This document shows, piece after piece, positions 1 through 12,463 of a stretch of 64,000 bases of DNA (its first letter is position 1; each line of letters begins with the position of its first letter). Source of the stretch: Panaeolus papilionaceus. Its lineage: Eukaryota > Basidiomycota > Agaricomycetes > Agaricales. A model generated the notes under the pieces. It made no database searches and had not been told where the DNA came from. It saw only the letters and a list, made by a program, of their open reading frames with translations. The DNA lies in assembly GCA_015501605.1 (NCBI GenBank), contig JADNRZ010000013.1, positions 744,001 to 808,000 of the forward strand. The letters are read 5' to 3'. Both the position numbers and the translations under genes were made by a program.

Positions 1-875
1 TCTCCTGCAACAGGGTCTGTACTCGCAGTTGCAGGGAAGGGTGGAAATGTGCATTTGGTTGACTGGAAGAGCGGTGCTGGACAGGTTATTGGATCTCTGA
101 AGTGCACCTCATCAGGAGGAGGTGGTGGAGGAGGCGTCCATGGGCTATGGTGGGTACCTTCAAGCGGGGACGGCTCAAATACGGCCCTGGGAGCTGGAAA
201 AACGCTGGAAAATGACGAGAGGCATTTGGCTGTTCTGACGGGTGAGGCCGAAGTGTACATTTGGGATGTAGCACAGAGGAGATGTGTCAGGAAGTGGCAG
301 GATGAAGGTGGCTATCGTGGTGCTGGTCGCGTGTTTGCTGGTGGAGGAGGGAATAGTGGATGGATGGCGATCGGGTATGCATTCTTTTTTTTAATTAAAT
401 TTAATGGTTTGGTATTGAATATTTTATAGGTCTACCAGTGGATTTGTCAACGTTTATGGAGCTGATTCTTTCTCAATGCCCCATAACTCCTACTCTTCCA
501 CCGACCAGCCGAAGCTTGTGAAGTCACTGGGACACCTTACAACGCCTATCTCGACTTTAAAATTCAACCACGACGCCCAGTTGCTTGCTATGGCTAGCAA
601 GGACAAAAAGGACTCGATGAAACTTGTTCGTATCCTTTATCCTTGAACCCATATCTCTCATCGTTAAACATTTCCGCTTTCTCTTTTACTAGATTCACGT
701 CCCATCCCTCACCGCTTTTGCCAACTGGCCTACATCCAGCACACCTCTTGGGCACGTCAGCGCTGTCGACTTCTCTGCCAGAAGCGAGTATGTCGCCCTT
801 GGAAACACCCGTGGAAAGGTTTTGTTATACCACCTAAAGGACTATGGCGCGTCGAGTGGCGCTGGGTGGGTGTAA
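1..875 (+). CDS. utp18: UTP18-like WD40 protein, 3' part
   Basis: C-terminal part of a WD40-repeat protein resembling UTP18, a component of the U3 snoRNP/small-subunit processome that acts in nucleolar 18S pre-rRNA processing. The 5' end lies outside the window. Exons are read as 1-374, 430-625 and 693-875. The introns start GTATGC and GTTCGT and end TAG. Visible signatures are repeat-like stretches ending IWD, a block reading SKDKKDSMKL then IHVPSLTAFANWP across the second intron, and a terminal blade (GHVSAVDFS, GNTRGKVLLYHL) typical of UTP18 C-termini. A Gly-rich linker (seven Gly in a row) interrupts an early blade. The stop is TAA at 873-875. The alternative is another WD40 protein, but the KKD-KLxHxPS-ANWP block argues for UTP18. 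Confidence 0.85.
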
Positions 876-1966
876 AGTTCTGTATCCGACGTGCAGCTTT
901 GAGGACAATATAAAGACTCATACAACCACAGTCTGTACTACGACTTACACAGATGTTGAAGTCCACAATTACCATTACGACCCACCCACTTAAATTTCGG
1001 GATACACCAACAAGCCTTGCATTTCTACAGACCTCCAAAGTACCTTGCACATCAACCCGCATCTCTTCTGATCATCTTTGCACCCCATATCAACCTGCTC
1101 TTGACATCGTTGACCAAACACGGTCGTCGTCCATCATGACACAAAAGATTCCCTGTAGATGTTGAGATACGGATCCGAGGTTTTGGCAAGAGCATCTTTA
1201 AACAAAGCAATCCGGGTCTTGAGGTCTAGTTTCTATTGATAGTCAGTGCTCAAGAGCAGTCTACGTGGCTGATACGAATGGCTTCACTTCTGACCATCTC
1301 GGGGTCAATAACCCCTCCTTCCACTCCTCAATTGTTATGGGATTGAACTGAAGCGAGACGGGGTCGCATTTCTCCGATATTTCAACACAAACTGTTCGGA
1401 AAATGTCAAACAATCAAATTGAAATTATTGAAAGGCTGAACTACGGTGTTACAAGGTGTAAGGGTAGACGAATATTGTCCTTAGAAGCCCGACAGGGGCA
1501 TCAATACCATATTTATATTTAGGTTTATATCTTGACGGTGCGTGATCTTACACCACCTCAAACTCCCTCCTCACACCGTTTCTTGGAACGAACCTATTTG
1601 AACCGCACAACCACTGCTGCTACGTCAATAGCTTGGGAGTAATTACACGAAAAAGGTCTTGAATTTCTAGGACCCAAGCACCAGCAGCTTAATTTCCGGA
1701 GAAATAGCCAGTTGACACGTGAACATCTTCCTGACCGTCATCTCGTCGTTTATTTACTTACATAGCGCTGATAGAGCCTTTTCTTCCGAGCATTACCCCG
1801 CATTTCGAGAAGACTGACGTGTCGGTTTGGATTCCTTCCACGAGAACCACATATTAACTCGTTGAGATCGAGTTTTTGACCCCTCACGAACTTGTGTTAA
1901 CTTCAAACACACCTACTTGTTTCTTTGTACCTTACGTCGGTGACTTTGCGTTGGTATAGCTAAGAG
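876..1966. other. intergenic, no gene seen
   Basis: About 1.1 kb between the UTP18 stop and the mannosidase start. Short open frames on both strands have no recognisable protein pattern and no supporting splice structure. It should contain the UTP18 3' UTR and the mannosidase promoter. Confidence 0.6.
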
Positions 1967-4562
1967 ATGGCAGGTAAAGCGAAAAAATCTTCTCCTGAGA
2001 GAAACGGGGGCGCGAAGAAGGTGCAACAGCCAGAGGCACCGCCAGTGTTTGGAAAGACTGCGTTCCTCATGTTGGCCGTAGCCCTTGGACTTTATGTTTA
2101 CAAGGTGAGTATTCTGTATCGTTAAATATTATCTGTCTGTAACTGAGGATATGCCCAAGACGAATTTACTTTCAGTCCTGTTCCCCGAGACTTCGTTGGT
2201 AGAGGTTGATGACGAGCCCGGTCCTGCAGAGGCAGTTGACATTGTGGTAGATGTGGAGAAGAGAGATGCTATTGTTGGAGCTTTCAAGGTGAGCGAATTG
2301 GCCAGGTGAAGGGTTTCATGAGTTGACGAGCTTGCGTTTAATAGCATGCCTGGTCAAACTATGGTAAATTAATTTCAGTTCATCGGACTTGTAGAGGTAT
2401 TCATGGCTTCTTCCAGAGAAATATGCCATGGGCAGTGATGAATACCACCCTATAACGAAGAAGGGCTCCAACTTCTCCACACTTGGAGGCATTGGATACA
2501 CAGTTATTGACGCTATTGATACAATGCAAATTATGGGTTTGGAGAAGGAATACAAAACGGCGCGTAACTGGATCGCGACAAAACAGTCATTTGATCGAGA
2601 CAACAACTACAACACTTTTGAGGTATGCACAGAATTTTGTGGCATACCCTCTAATTTCCTAACTCGTTCATTCAATGGCTTAGACCACAATTCGCGTCCT
2701 GGGAGGCTTGCTCTCTGCATATCACCTCTCTGGCGGAGACTCGTTATTCCTCAAAAAGGCCCAGGACCTTGCGGACCGCATGATGCCCGTGTTTGAAACG
2801 CCCTCAGGTCTGCCATACTCCATGGCTAACCTGGGACTGCGTAAGGCTGTTGACGACCCTCATGTCCCCTACCTCGTGAGCACAGCAGAAGCAACGACGC
2901 TTCAGCTGGAGTTCAAGTACTTGAGCAAGTTGACGGGCAACAAAAAGTATTGGGAGAAAGCCGACAAGGTATTTTTTACACACCTTTCAAGTCAAGAGTA
3001 TTTTGGCTAACCCAGACTTGTGTAGGTTATGGATGTTGTCAGAAAAGCCGAGAGGCCCAAAGGCCTTGCACCAATCCACATGGAGTACGTTACATAGGGT
3101 TGGTTGAATTAACCACGGAATACTCAACTTCCAATAGTGCTCGAACTGGTACTTTCTCGCCCAATGCTGAGATCCGTCTTGGCTCGCGTGGAGACTCTTT
3201 TTATGAATATTTATTGTGAGTCGATAACCACTTGATGTGACCAGCTCTAAAGACTTTACTCTTACCTAGGAAGCAATACTTACTGACGGTACGGAATACC
3301 TTCCTCGATATATCGACCATTGACTCAAACCTTCCTCCAGAAACGAACTGAACCCAAATTCCGAGAGGTATGGACTGATACTCCTCTTAATCAGACTAAA
3401 GACTGACGACATGATGTTTCCAGTTTTACGAGGAGACTATGACGGCCATTCACGAAAATCTAGTTCAGAGGGGCTTGTCCAAAAACCATGTTTACATTGC
3501 TGAGCTGCATCCCGAACGTAAAGCCGATGGCACCATGTAAGCAAACCTATGCATATTATGTCCGTCGTGACTCTGACCATTCACGACAGGGACTGGAAGT
3601 TGAATCATAAACAGGACCACCTTGTTTGCTTCCTCGCTGGTTCGTTGATGTTGGGGGCTACAACCACCGGAGCCACCGTCAACAGACCCTCCATTCCACC
3701 AAAAGCTTCTGAACTCACCGCCACTGGCTTAAGAGACTGGCAGTTGGGCGAAGAGCTCCTCCAGACATGCTTGCACACCTATGAGACTGCTACGTGCGTT
3801 GACCATTCTCCGACTAAATACGATTGAGCTGACTTTTATACAGCGGCCTCTCTCCTGAAATCGCTCATTTCTTCCACGATAAGAAGAAGTGGCGCCATCC
3901 CAAGAGAGACTGGTACGTCTCCGGAAACGAGTGAGTAGGACGTTGACAGCATTTGCGCGCACGACTAATTAATTCATGATCAGCTTCCCCGGAAACCCAT
4001 CGTATGATGCGCGTTACATCCTCAGGTACGTATTCACGTCTCGTTCGGTAATTAATAATGATTGTAACATGTTTTCTCTGTAGACCTGAGACTGTCGAAT
4101 CCCTCTTCATTGCCTACCGTCTCACTGGTGACAACAAGTACCGCGACGCCGGTTGGAAGATCTTCCAGTCCATCGAGGAGTACTGCAAGATTGAAGATGG
4201 CGGTTACGCTTCAATCTTGAACACAGACCACGTTAGGACGATTAAGATGGATAAGATGGAGACTTTCTTCTTGGTATGATTTCATTGTTATGGTTTTATC
4301 AAATTATTGACAGTATTTGTTTGCAGAGCGAAACTCTCAAATACCTGTATCTTCTATTCACGGATTCAAGCGTCATCCCTCTCAACAGTGCGTTTTTATT
4401 TTATTTTCGTTATTATCTCCTAACAATTATTCCCTTTGCGTCCGATAGAATACGTCTTCAATACTGAGGTATGGTTTCTCCATTTTTCTTGTCCTATAAC
4501 GTCTGACCACTATCGTTATCTAGGCACATCCCTTGCCTGTGTTCACCCCACCTAAACTTTAA
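1967..4562 (+). CDS. mns1: ER class I alpha-1,2-mannosidase (GH47)
   Basis: Glycoside hydrolase family 47 mannosidase, which trims alpha-1,2-mannose from N-glycans in the ER as part of glycoprotein maturation and ERAD. The 17 exons (1967-2104, 2160-2288, 2345-2363, 2417-2622, 2684-2968, 3026-3084, 3138-3215, 3270-3288, 3341-3367, 3424-3536, 3590-3793, 3844-3930, 3984-4025, 4084-4273, 4327-4387, 4449-4468, 4524-4562) join in frame to 571 aa. A short basic N-terminus is followed by a hydrophobic segment ([13 protein letters not shown]), giving a type II membrane anchor. GH47 signatures in order are [23 protein letters not shown]-like NTFE then [54 protein letters not shown] and the terminal FNTEAHPLPVF, whose Thr coordinates Ca2+ in the family. 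Length fits the family. Several exons are only 19-27 nt long, as is common in basidiomycetes. Confidence 0.95.
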
Positions 4563-5260
4563 TCAATCCCAGGGCCTGTCAGGACGTCTACATATTAGTC
4601 CTCGAGTCAGCATTTATTTTTCTATATCAAGTTAATGTAATGAAAAACATCGGAATAACCTGAAAAGTGAAGTTTGGGGACTGACATACGACGAGCAACA
4701 CTTGTACCTCGAGAAGAGACGGACACCGAAACGAGACCGCAACTAGCGCCAGATCCAGTTGCTACTGGACAAGGGGGGTTCTGTAGAAGAACTGGCCACA
4801 CTCTATTACCCCCATACTCTACTTCACGTCGTCTGTAAGGGCAGCGGCCACTAAATGTTACCGAGACGAACATGAGGAACATTCACATTTGATGTTCCCA
4901 CGACTCTCGATTTGGGTAGACCTGCTGAGGACCTACTTATCTTTTCTCCTTTCTCTGCTGAAATTCGCTGATGACCGGACGCACATGGAGATGAACTTCT
5001 TGGAATTATCTATGTATAACTGATTTTATAGTTATTTTACTTAATCACCTATCCATAGTAGTGAAAATTGTGCTCGTATGTCAATATGGCATCACAGCCA
5101 GGAAGCTTCGTGTTTAACCGGGACTCGTAAATGATATAAAAATATGGATACTATCGTAAGTTGAAAGCTGGTTACACGCTACTGTACACTGCATATAATT
5201 GTCAAGTTACAATCTTCACGATATTAGTTGAACACGAATTTAGTGGTCATGTCGGCGTCG
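4563..5260. other. intergenic, convergent 3' ends
   Basis: About 0.7 kb between the mannosidase stop and the stop of the minus-strand F-box gene. It is AT-rich and has no supported gene. An 86-codon minus-strand frame (4622-4882) shows no family pattern. Confidence 0.55.
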
Positions 5261-6808
5261 TTATAGCTCGACCGCTGTACTCCTGGCGGGTTGCTGCGTT
5301 CTTGGTTGTGCAAAAGCACAGCGCATATGAGCCATATTTCTCAGCAGTTGGAACCCTGTATGATCCTTCAATGCGGTGACAGTCTCTTCCGTGGACGGGC
5401 TTGGAAATGGGCCGAGTGGCACCATTACCACAGTTATAAGAATCTTCTTCAGATGCTTTCGTTTGCTGATCAATGCCTGTGCGAGCAAGTCCCAAGGAAT
5501 AAATGAAACATGCTCGACCGAGGTGATGGAAATCGGAAACCAGAGGTCAAGACATAATTGGGACTCGCGGCCGGGGTCAACGTCAGGAAGACTTCGTATG
5601 ACGGCTGAAAGCCATCGAAGAGGGGTAGATACAATCCCACTTCGCACAATTAACGATCTCACTCGGGAAAGAGGGTCATATCCGTGTTGAATCGGGCAAC
5701 ACCTGATTGGGATCATGATTTTGAGTGTCCTTAACTCGTGTAAGCTGCTGAGGTTGATGGGTGGGCACTCCGCTCCCGGGTTAGGGATGAAGCTGTACCT
5801 ATTGGATCGTTGCATAGCTACATGATGCGCGTCAGTCTGAAAGAACATAAAAGAGCTATTTTCACCAAAAACGAATAACTTACAATCACTTGGACACCAC
5901 AAATATAAACTCCTTAGGGTTTTTTTATTTAAGAAAACGAGAAGCGACGAGATGGACCTCGAACAACAGTGTGGAGTCCCTATCACAATGGTGTTGAGTT
6001 TTGATAAAGATAGCAGCGAGTTTCGACGCTGCAGAAGACGAACAATTCCAGTCAATTGACAGGAGTTGACCTGTAACCCATGCATCTGTATTTCTAGGGT
6101 TGTTGGATAGATGACTGGAATTGGAACGTTCGGAAGACCCTCGTCATCCATTGAAGCGACCGATACCAAAGAGAGGTGACCTATCTTGGGGATGCGGTAA
6201 AGCACAGAAGGAGGAATCTTCAAAAAAGACCCAAGGTCGACATGCTCTATGTCCTCCGATCGCTCGAGGGTGTTGTAGATGGCCAACTGAACGGGTCGAC
6301 TGTACTGAGAGAACGTAAAGCTGCCCATCAGACCTCCGGTCGGCCGACAGATGAACTGTCGCAAACGAGTTAGGTAAGGAAGTATGCCGAGGAAACTACT
6401 CTTCTTTGGAACCCAATCTGCTGTATCGGGCCTGCCCGTTCTGAGTTCGACTCGGTGCACATAAGTTGCCAACCGAGGATTGGCTATAATAGCAGCAAGA
6501 AAGCTCGAGGCTCTGCTGTGTTCGCCTATGTCCGCATCCCACAGCATAACCCTCTGTCCTTCTATTGTCTCATCTACGACATGGAAAAATGCATGTTCCA
6601 CCGAAGCAAACAGCCGTTGTTGTTGCTTCTGTCGAAACCACGTTGATGTTCTCGAACATTGCGAAATGGTGTTTTTATCGTCTACTTGAGAGAAAATCTC
6701 TTCAATGATCTCGAGAGGTAGAGTAGTTGTTTCTGTCATAGAATAGCAGAAGGAAGAGGTAAAGAAGACGGGGTGAATGAAGATGAACTTAGAGTACGCC
6801 GACCGCAT
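5261..6808 (-). CDS. F-box domain protein, agaric type
   Basis: Uninterrupted 515-codon frame. The second Met (position 6739) gives MTETTTLPLEIIEEIF, so the F-box begins right after it; I prefer this start over the first Met at 6808, whose 23 extra residues are not part of the domain. The F-box pattern is LPLEIIEEIFSQVDD then SQCSRTSTWF and RLFASVEH. The rest is a Leu-rich, irregular repeat-like region (SSLHELRTLKIMIP, LSRVRSLIVRS, KHLKKILITVVMV), as in the large agaricomycete F-box families. The expected role is a substrate adaptor of an SCF ubiquitin ligase, with unknown substrate. A 47-nt stretch at 5837-5883 has perfect GTAAGT...TTTCAG ends. Splicing it would give a stop after about 320 residues, so the unspliced reading is the long form. 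Confidence 0.75.
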   Translation of the reverse strand: MRSAYSKFIFIHPVFFTSSFCYSMTETTTLPLEIIEEIFSQVDDKNTISQCSRTSTWFRQKQQQRLFASVEHAFFHVVDETIEGQRVMLWDADIGEHSRASSFLAAIIANPRLATYVHRVELRTGRPDTADWVPKKSSFLGILPYLTRLRQFICRPTGGLMGSFTFSQYSRPVQLAIYNTLERSEDIEHVDLGSFLKIPPSVLYRIPKIGHLSLVSVASMDDEGLPNVPIPVIYPTTLEIQMHGLQVNSCQLTGIVRLLQRRNSLLSLSKLNTIVIGTPHCCSRSISSLLVFLNKKTLRSLYLWCPSDCKLFVFGENSSFMFFQTDAHHVAMQRSNRYSFIPNPGAECPPINLSSLHELRTLKIMIPIRCCPIQHGYDPLSRVRSLIVRSGIVSTPLRWLSAVIRSLPDVDPGRESQLCLDLWFPISITSVEHVSFIPWDLLAQALISKRKHLKKILITVVMVPLGPFPSPSTEETVTALKDHTGFQLLRNMAHMRCAFAQPRTQQPARSTAVEL

Positions 6809-7533
6809 CTTTTATGCACTTGGAGTTCACCGCTTTGTCACTTTTGCCGCTCTTGCGGAATGTCTAGAAATATTGGTAAATATTGCCCATACGTGCCCAT
6901 TCACATTGTACTAGGTATATAGTATCCGTTGTTATAAAGCTGGTCAAAAGGCCTGCCTTTTTTCTTTGAAGCGCGTGCTATTGTGAGTCGAATAGTTTCC
7001 CGCATTGTCGTAATTCGGTTGTGGTCCTCAACTTTTCTCCCAAAACCCTATTCATTGTGTCATAGCATCTTGACCATATGAACTCGAGCCTCAGATTTCT
7101 AGATGTTGGAGCGTTGTCGGTCGAAATTCAGACGAGGGTATGCGATGACTCTGGACATTATGACAATGCTGTGGATTTACTGATTTTTTTTTATAAAAAA
7201 AATTCAGTCAAAGCACAGTCATTTTGTAAGAAGTATCGGCAATAGCAAATGTCGTGGGCTCCGTTCAAGTTTGCGATTCAACTCACCATCAACATAATTG
7301 CCTATGTACGATGACAGGTTGATGGTCCATGTGATCCCAACCTGATCCCAACCACCACGACCACATGCACCATGGTCCTGGAAAGATGACTACAATTCAA
7401 AATCCTGTCTGGAGCTCAAGCTTATTATAACAAAGACTTTGCGCAGCACCTCCTTAAATCTCAAAGGCATTTAAAGCAGATCTTTCTAGCCAACCATCGT
7501 CTGGATTCTGGAATCGCGTTCTGAACTACGCCA
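6809..7533. other. divergent intergenic region
   Basis: About 0.7 kb between the minus-strand F-box gene and the plus-strand carboxypeptidase, so probably both promoters. It includes an A/T homopolymer stretch around 7180-7205. No coding pattern was seen. Confidence 0.5.
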
Positions 7534-9635
7534 ATGCTCCGTTTGCAGAAGTTGGGATTGATTCTGACCATTGGTTTGCCTTCAGTGGCTCTAGCCTCGC
7601 AGAAGGTGTTCACTTTGAATAGCACTGGGTCTGGGATCTATTCTGGTAAGAATTATATCTTAGAATCGTTCGTCGCAACATAAAGTAACCGAGGCTTTAC
7701 AGGTGCCAAAGTTTATGACGAAGGGCTCTTTAACCCTATTGGAGACTTCTCAGTGCTCAGTGATACCAACTTCACGACGCTTCGTCATCCTGAATTCCCA
7801 AAATATGGTGTTCGTATCAAAAAGTCTTCCACATTCTGCGATCCGACTGTCAAGTACGCGCTTGTCATCTTTCCGCTCGTCCTTGAATTCGCTAACTTTT
7901 GGGCAATTCGTCAACAGGTCGTACAGTGGCTACATAGACATTGAGGCCCGTCACCTATTCTTCTATTTCTTTGAAAGTCGCAACGATCCAGACAAGGACG
8001 ATGTCATCCTATGGACGAATGGTGGACCAGGAGCATCGTCTGCGTTGGGTTTATTCATGGAACTTGGTAAGCAATTTTATTTTCTCGATGATCAGGTCAA
8101 TTTCATAAAGGTTTTCGTAGGGCCGTGCCGTATTCTCGATGAACATGGTCCTAAATTCCATCCAGAATCATGGAATAACAATGCCAACCTTTTCTTCATT
8201 GATCAACCTATTAACGTAGGGTATTCCTATGCGGATTACGGGGAGCAAGTGGTCAGTCGTTTTTTTGCATTCCTTTTTCTCTCGTGTTAACATAAATATA
8301 GACAACCACGGAGGAATCCGCAAAGGACATTGCTGCATTTGTCGCCATCTTTTTTGAGCACTTCAACAAGCTGAAGGGTCGGCCATTCCACATGGCAGGA
8401 GAATCATACGGGGTGAGTGCCTTCGCATAGCGTCATCGATGCAGGTCACTTACGCCTCCTCCAGGGACGCTACCTCCCAGTCTATGCTTCGGAAATCTAT
8501 GACCAGAATCCTCGTCTGATCGAGGTAGGGTTAACGCCCATAAACCTTGTTTCGGTTATGATAGGTACTAGAACCTTTGACACTCTGCATCAACATGTTC
8601 TGAACATTGTCAGGCAACGGGTATACGGACCACGCTACCTTGTCCCCATCTTACTATGAAATGGCTTGCACCGCTGCCTCAACTGCGCCTGTTCTGAGTA
8701 TATCGTAAGTACATATTACTCACAGGTGTTCATGCATTCACGATTTTTACTATGACAGGACCTGCATGAGAATGAAACAAGCAGTTCGTCCCTTTTCTCT
8801 TCTTGGCACATTACGTTCACTTACACGACCAAATAGCTCCCTAGATGCAAAAAGTGGCTGAAAGAGTCGTGTGTCGATACATGGGATGCGATTAACTGTG
8901 GCGCGGCAGCCGCTTTCTGCTACAACGAACTCGAGGAGCCCTTTTTTACGACCAGTAAGTATATTTTCCGCTTTATTTACGTGCTTTTTTTGAACATATT
9001 TTGCAGAAATAAACCCATATGATATTACGCGTGAATGTGAGGGTGAACTGACTAAGACACTTTGTTATCCCATGACCATGTATGCACCTGAAAATCATAC
9101 TGTCTTCCTCCCCTTAACCGGTTATTCATCAGGCACATTGGAAATTTCCTCGACCAGCCGTCCGTCAAAAAGGAGCTCGGGGTTGACCCTGCGCTTAACT
9201 ATAGCTCTGTTTCGTGGTTCGTAAACATGGCATTTTCACAATCTCTCGATCAGTTTCATCCGACACACCATTATATTGCTGCCCTGCTTGAGCGTGGTGT
9301 CAAAGCCCTCATTTATGTCGGTGCCAACGACTGGAGTTGCAATTGGATTGGAAATCAACAGTGGACGATGGATCTTGAATGGAGCGGCAGCGACGAATTT
9401 AGAAGCCAGGAATTGAAGAGTTGGACAATTGATGGACAAAAGGCTGGGTTGACGCGTTCTGCCAAAGGGTTAACGTTCATTACCATTGACGGCGCGGGGC
9501 ATATGGTATGGCTGATATCGGCCTTGGGCGATTCGTTCTATTAACCCCCTTTTTTCTTCTTTTTAGGTGCCCTACGATAAACCCAAAGAATCTCTTTTCC
9601 TGGTCAAAAAGTGGCTTTCTGGCGAATCCTTTTGA
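7534..9635 (+). CDS. secreted serine carboxypeptidase (S10)
   Basis: Peptidase family S10 carboxypeptidase, which removes C-terminal residues from peptides in the vacuole or outside the cell. The 12 exons (7534-7645, 7703-7853, 7918-8066, 8121-8251, 8302-8412, 8465-8564, 8614-8704, 8759-8783, 8837-8954, 9007-9079, 9133-9505, 9567-9635) join in frame to 500 aa. The N-terminus MLRLQKLGLILTIGLPSVALA is a signal peptide. The substrate-binding motif WTNGGPGASS is followed by GESYGGRYLPVYASEIYDQN (nucleophile Ser in GESYGG), VGANDWSCNW (catalytic Asp) and DGAGHMVPYDKP (catalytic His). All triad residues are present. Paired Cys, including CKKWLKESC and NCGAAAAFC, fit the disulfide-rich insertion. 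It looks intact and functional. Confidence 0.95.
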
Positions 9636-9883
9636 ATTCTACTAGAATTGCATTGTAAACTTGCTTTGTGGTTAATCAACACAACATTTAAACACCCTCG
9701 AAATTACACCGTCTCTGCCTCAAAGTGAAGGCAGTAAATATCTGTCAGGTAATGTCTGTATGCATATATTCGGTGCATGGTGTATGCCGACAATAACGTT
9801 GACGTACATAATCCGTTGATGATCTGAAAAGGTGTAATGGTTCTTAACATCCTGCAGTCATCTTTGTTGATCGCATTATTACG

Positions 9884-11746
9884 GTGGGGTTCTTTTTTGC
9901 ACATTTAGTCAAAGATGTTAATCCGTTCACAGTGGTGATGATTGCTTCTACGATCCTCGGAGCCCGGCACCAACTGAATAACCTGGAAAATACCTGTTTT
10001 TGGCCATATCTGCAGGATAACGATTTACCCCCGCTGTCTCTTCTCAATGATCTGAAGCGCAATCTGAGGCGGCGGCAAAGGGAACTTGCGCATATCGACC
10101 GAAGCATCAACGTGTTATCGATCACACTGAATACACTGATACGAGCGCGCCATAGCATGTATCAAGCAATCGCCGTTTACCATCCCATTCTTTCCCCAAT
10201 CCGACGCTTTCCCGATGATGTGTTGGCCGAGATATTCATTCGCTGCCTACCATTGGATGGCAAGGTAGTGCCTTACCACTTGGATGCGCCATTGGTGTTC
10301 AGTCTGGTGTGTAGACAATGGAGGGCTGTTTCACTGGCCACACCCCAACTTTGGTCTACACTACATGTCACAATTCCTTGGAGCGATTCGTCGCTAGTGC
10401 CAGTGACCAGCCTGCATAATACGCTGCCCAACGCAACAGTTAGCAATGTCCAATTGTGGTCACTATGTGCTCGTGCGCTCGAAGAATGGATTCGTCGATC
10501 CAGAGTCTGTCCATTGTCTCTTTCCGTCTACATCTTTGACAACGCGAAGATCGACACGCATAATTTTACTGAGAACTTCAGCCCGATAACTCTTATCTGC
10601 TTTCCTTCATCGCATCGCAAAAATATCGTTGGTCTGAAATAGAGTTCCGCCCCACCTCGCCGAGACTTTGTTTGCTGACAATGACAGGTATATCTGTCCC
10701 AAGCTCAGATCTTTTGGAATACGTCTAGCGCTTCCGCCTGGCGTTCCGGTCCCCGTCCCGCCCATACAGCAAACCGCTTGGCTTTCCGGCCAATTATTGC
10801 GCAGCATATCTATCTCTCAGCCACTCCATGGGCCCGCCCAAATATCAAGACACCATCCGATGGTCGTTCATAATTCAACTCTCACTCGACATTTATGCCC
10901 CTTGTCAGACCCTCCTAACCATATTGGCGCAGTGCCCGCACCTGGGATGCTGCCTCCTCAGGCTGACAAGGAGGATGGATAACATTCAACCCATACATTT
11001 CTTGAATGAACGACGGAGTGCCCGTAGCAATACGGTTGTGCTTCCCAAACTCCACACCCTTCTCCTCATGTCTTCCCACCACGGACAGTGGGTTGTTAGT
11101 TTCGACGACTTCTACAATCGCCTTGACACGCCAAATCTTGTCAAACTCCTACTGTTTTCCCTGCAGAGTGCATTTTCGGATCCGATGTCAGTCCATCCAG
11201 GTGCGCAAATGCACGCCCTAGAAGGGTTCCTCAAGCGCTGCGTATCGCTGACCAAAATTACCCTCCACATCCGTGGTCTCGATCAGTATCAATTGTACTG
11301 GATATTACGCGCTGCATCATCGGTCACCGAACTGATTTTAGACACTCAAGAACGAATGACGCATAACAAACCGGCTATGCTCCCTCCAACCCATTTTGTC
11401 TTGAAGGCTTTGTTAATGAACCTGGGTCGAGTTCGGCAGCGCAAGGTAGTATCATTGTCCAGGAGCTTAGCGTATTCAAAGTCTATGGCTTGACATACAA
11501 CACCTGAATATGCTCAGGGATATGTTGAAGAGTCGCCTACGCCAAGGCGCTTGTACATGTCTGGAGTACGTGGAAGTGATGTTTCATTCGGCGACTTCTC
11601 AAACCCTGCCGATGGATATTACAACTGAGCTCGAGCAGCATGCGCAGCTTGTGGGACAAAAGGTTGATTTCAATATCATTTATCCTTCGCAAAAAATTCC
11701 TACGACGTCGAGCTCTCAAGGACGGAAACAACAAGTGGACTGGTGA
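9884..11746 (+). pseudogene. decayed F-box protein gene
   Basis: The 5' part (9884-10642) encodes a heptad-rich start, then RRFPDDVLAEIFIRCLP, SLVCRQWRAVSLATPQLWSTL and WIRRSRVCPLSLSV, the usual agaric F-box signature. Homology then hops between frames: RWSEIEFR near 10625 is in another frame from VPPHLAETLFADNDR near 10640, and PKLRSFGIRLALPPGVP (10690 on) differs from the LTILAQCPHLGCC frame (10915 on). A further shift occurs near 11490 before a final frame (11510-11746). No convincing GT-AG introns repair these shifts, so I read it as a pseudogene with at least three frameshifts. The first 252 codons could still be expressed as a truncated protein. The neighbouring intact F-box gene (5261-6808) is of the same broad class but is not an obvious recent duplicate. 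Confidence 0.65.
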
Positions 11747-12463
11747 AGCAAACACATGTGGAAGGCTACAGATATTTCCGATTATTTAGATTGACTATTG
11801 TAATAAAGTGCGTAATCGTACAGCTAAATTTACGGCGACACAAGGCGGGAACATAGGCAAGACCTTTACGAATCGTATCCACAGAAAAAACCGTGTCGAC
11901 GGATGTTTTTGTGGGTTTTGCTTTCGCAGCTTGTAAGGGTAGATAGGAAAGACGATGGCAGCTCAGCTTCAATGGGCTAAGCCATATTTTAGGATATTCC
12001 GTTATATTCTTTCAGTATGTCTGTCATCGGTTTCCAGCGATGGAGCACAGCCTTTTTCATCAACAAAGCTGGAACGCATCAAGTGTGCTGATGAACCCTC
12101 ATTCAAAACTCTCAATCATGCATCTGCCAATGACATCAACCCTTCAAAGGGTGCCATGCGGATAACCTACCAGCATCAGCGCCCGCAGAAACTGAATAAA
12201 TTGAATCTAAGGGCAGCCACTGGGACCAACGTTAAAGCGGGCACGCACGCTATGATTTTGTTCAATGACTGTTGATCATTCAACGAAGAAATCGAGGGAT
12301 GTGGGTATCATTGTCAACATGGTAATATGGGTAAATGAGAAAATGTTCATTGACCGCTCTCCTAATAACAGCGTAAAGTAGAATGAAGGCGCACGGCACC
12401 TTTTTTCTGTGTGAAGGCTCGTCTGAGAAAACTCTTTTAAAAATACACTTCGCGCGATGCGTT
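11747..12463. other. intergenic, no supported gene
   Basis: About 0.7 kb between the F-box pseudogene and the 3' end of the mucin-like gene. A 106-codon plus-strand frame (11955-12275) has no domain, no low-complexity logic and no splice partner, so I do not call it. Confidence 0.5.

Noticed and set aside
11955..12275. 106-codon plus-strand frame between the F-box pseudogene and the mucin-like gene
   Set aside because: No domain, signal peptide or splice partner, and biased composition of the kind expected by chance.
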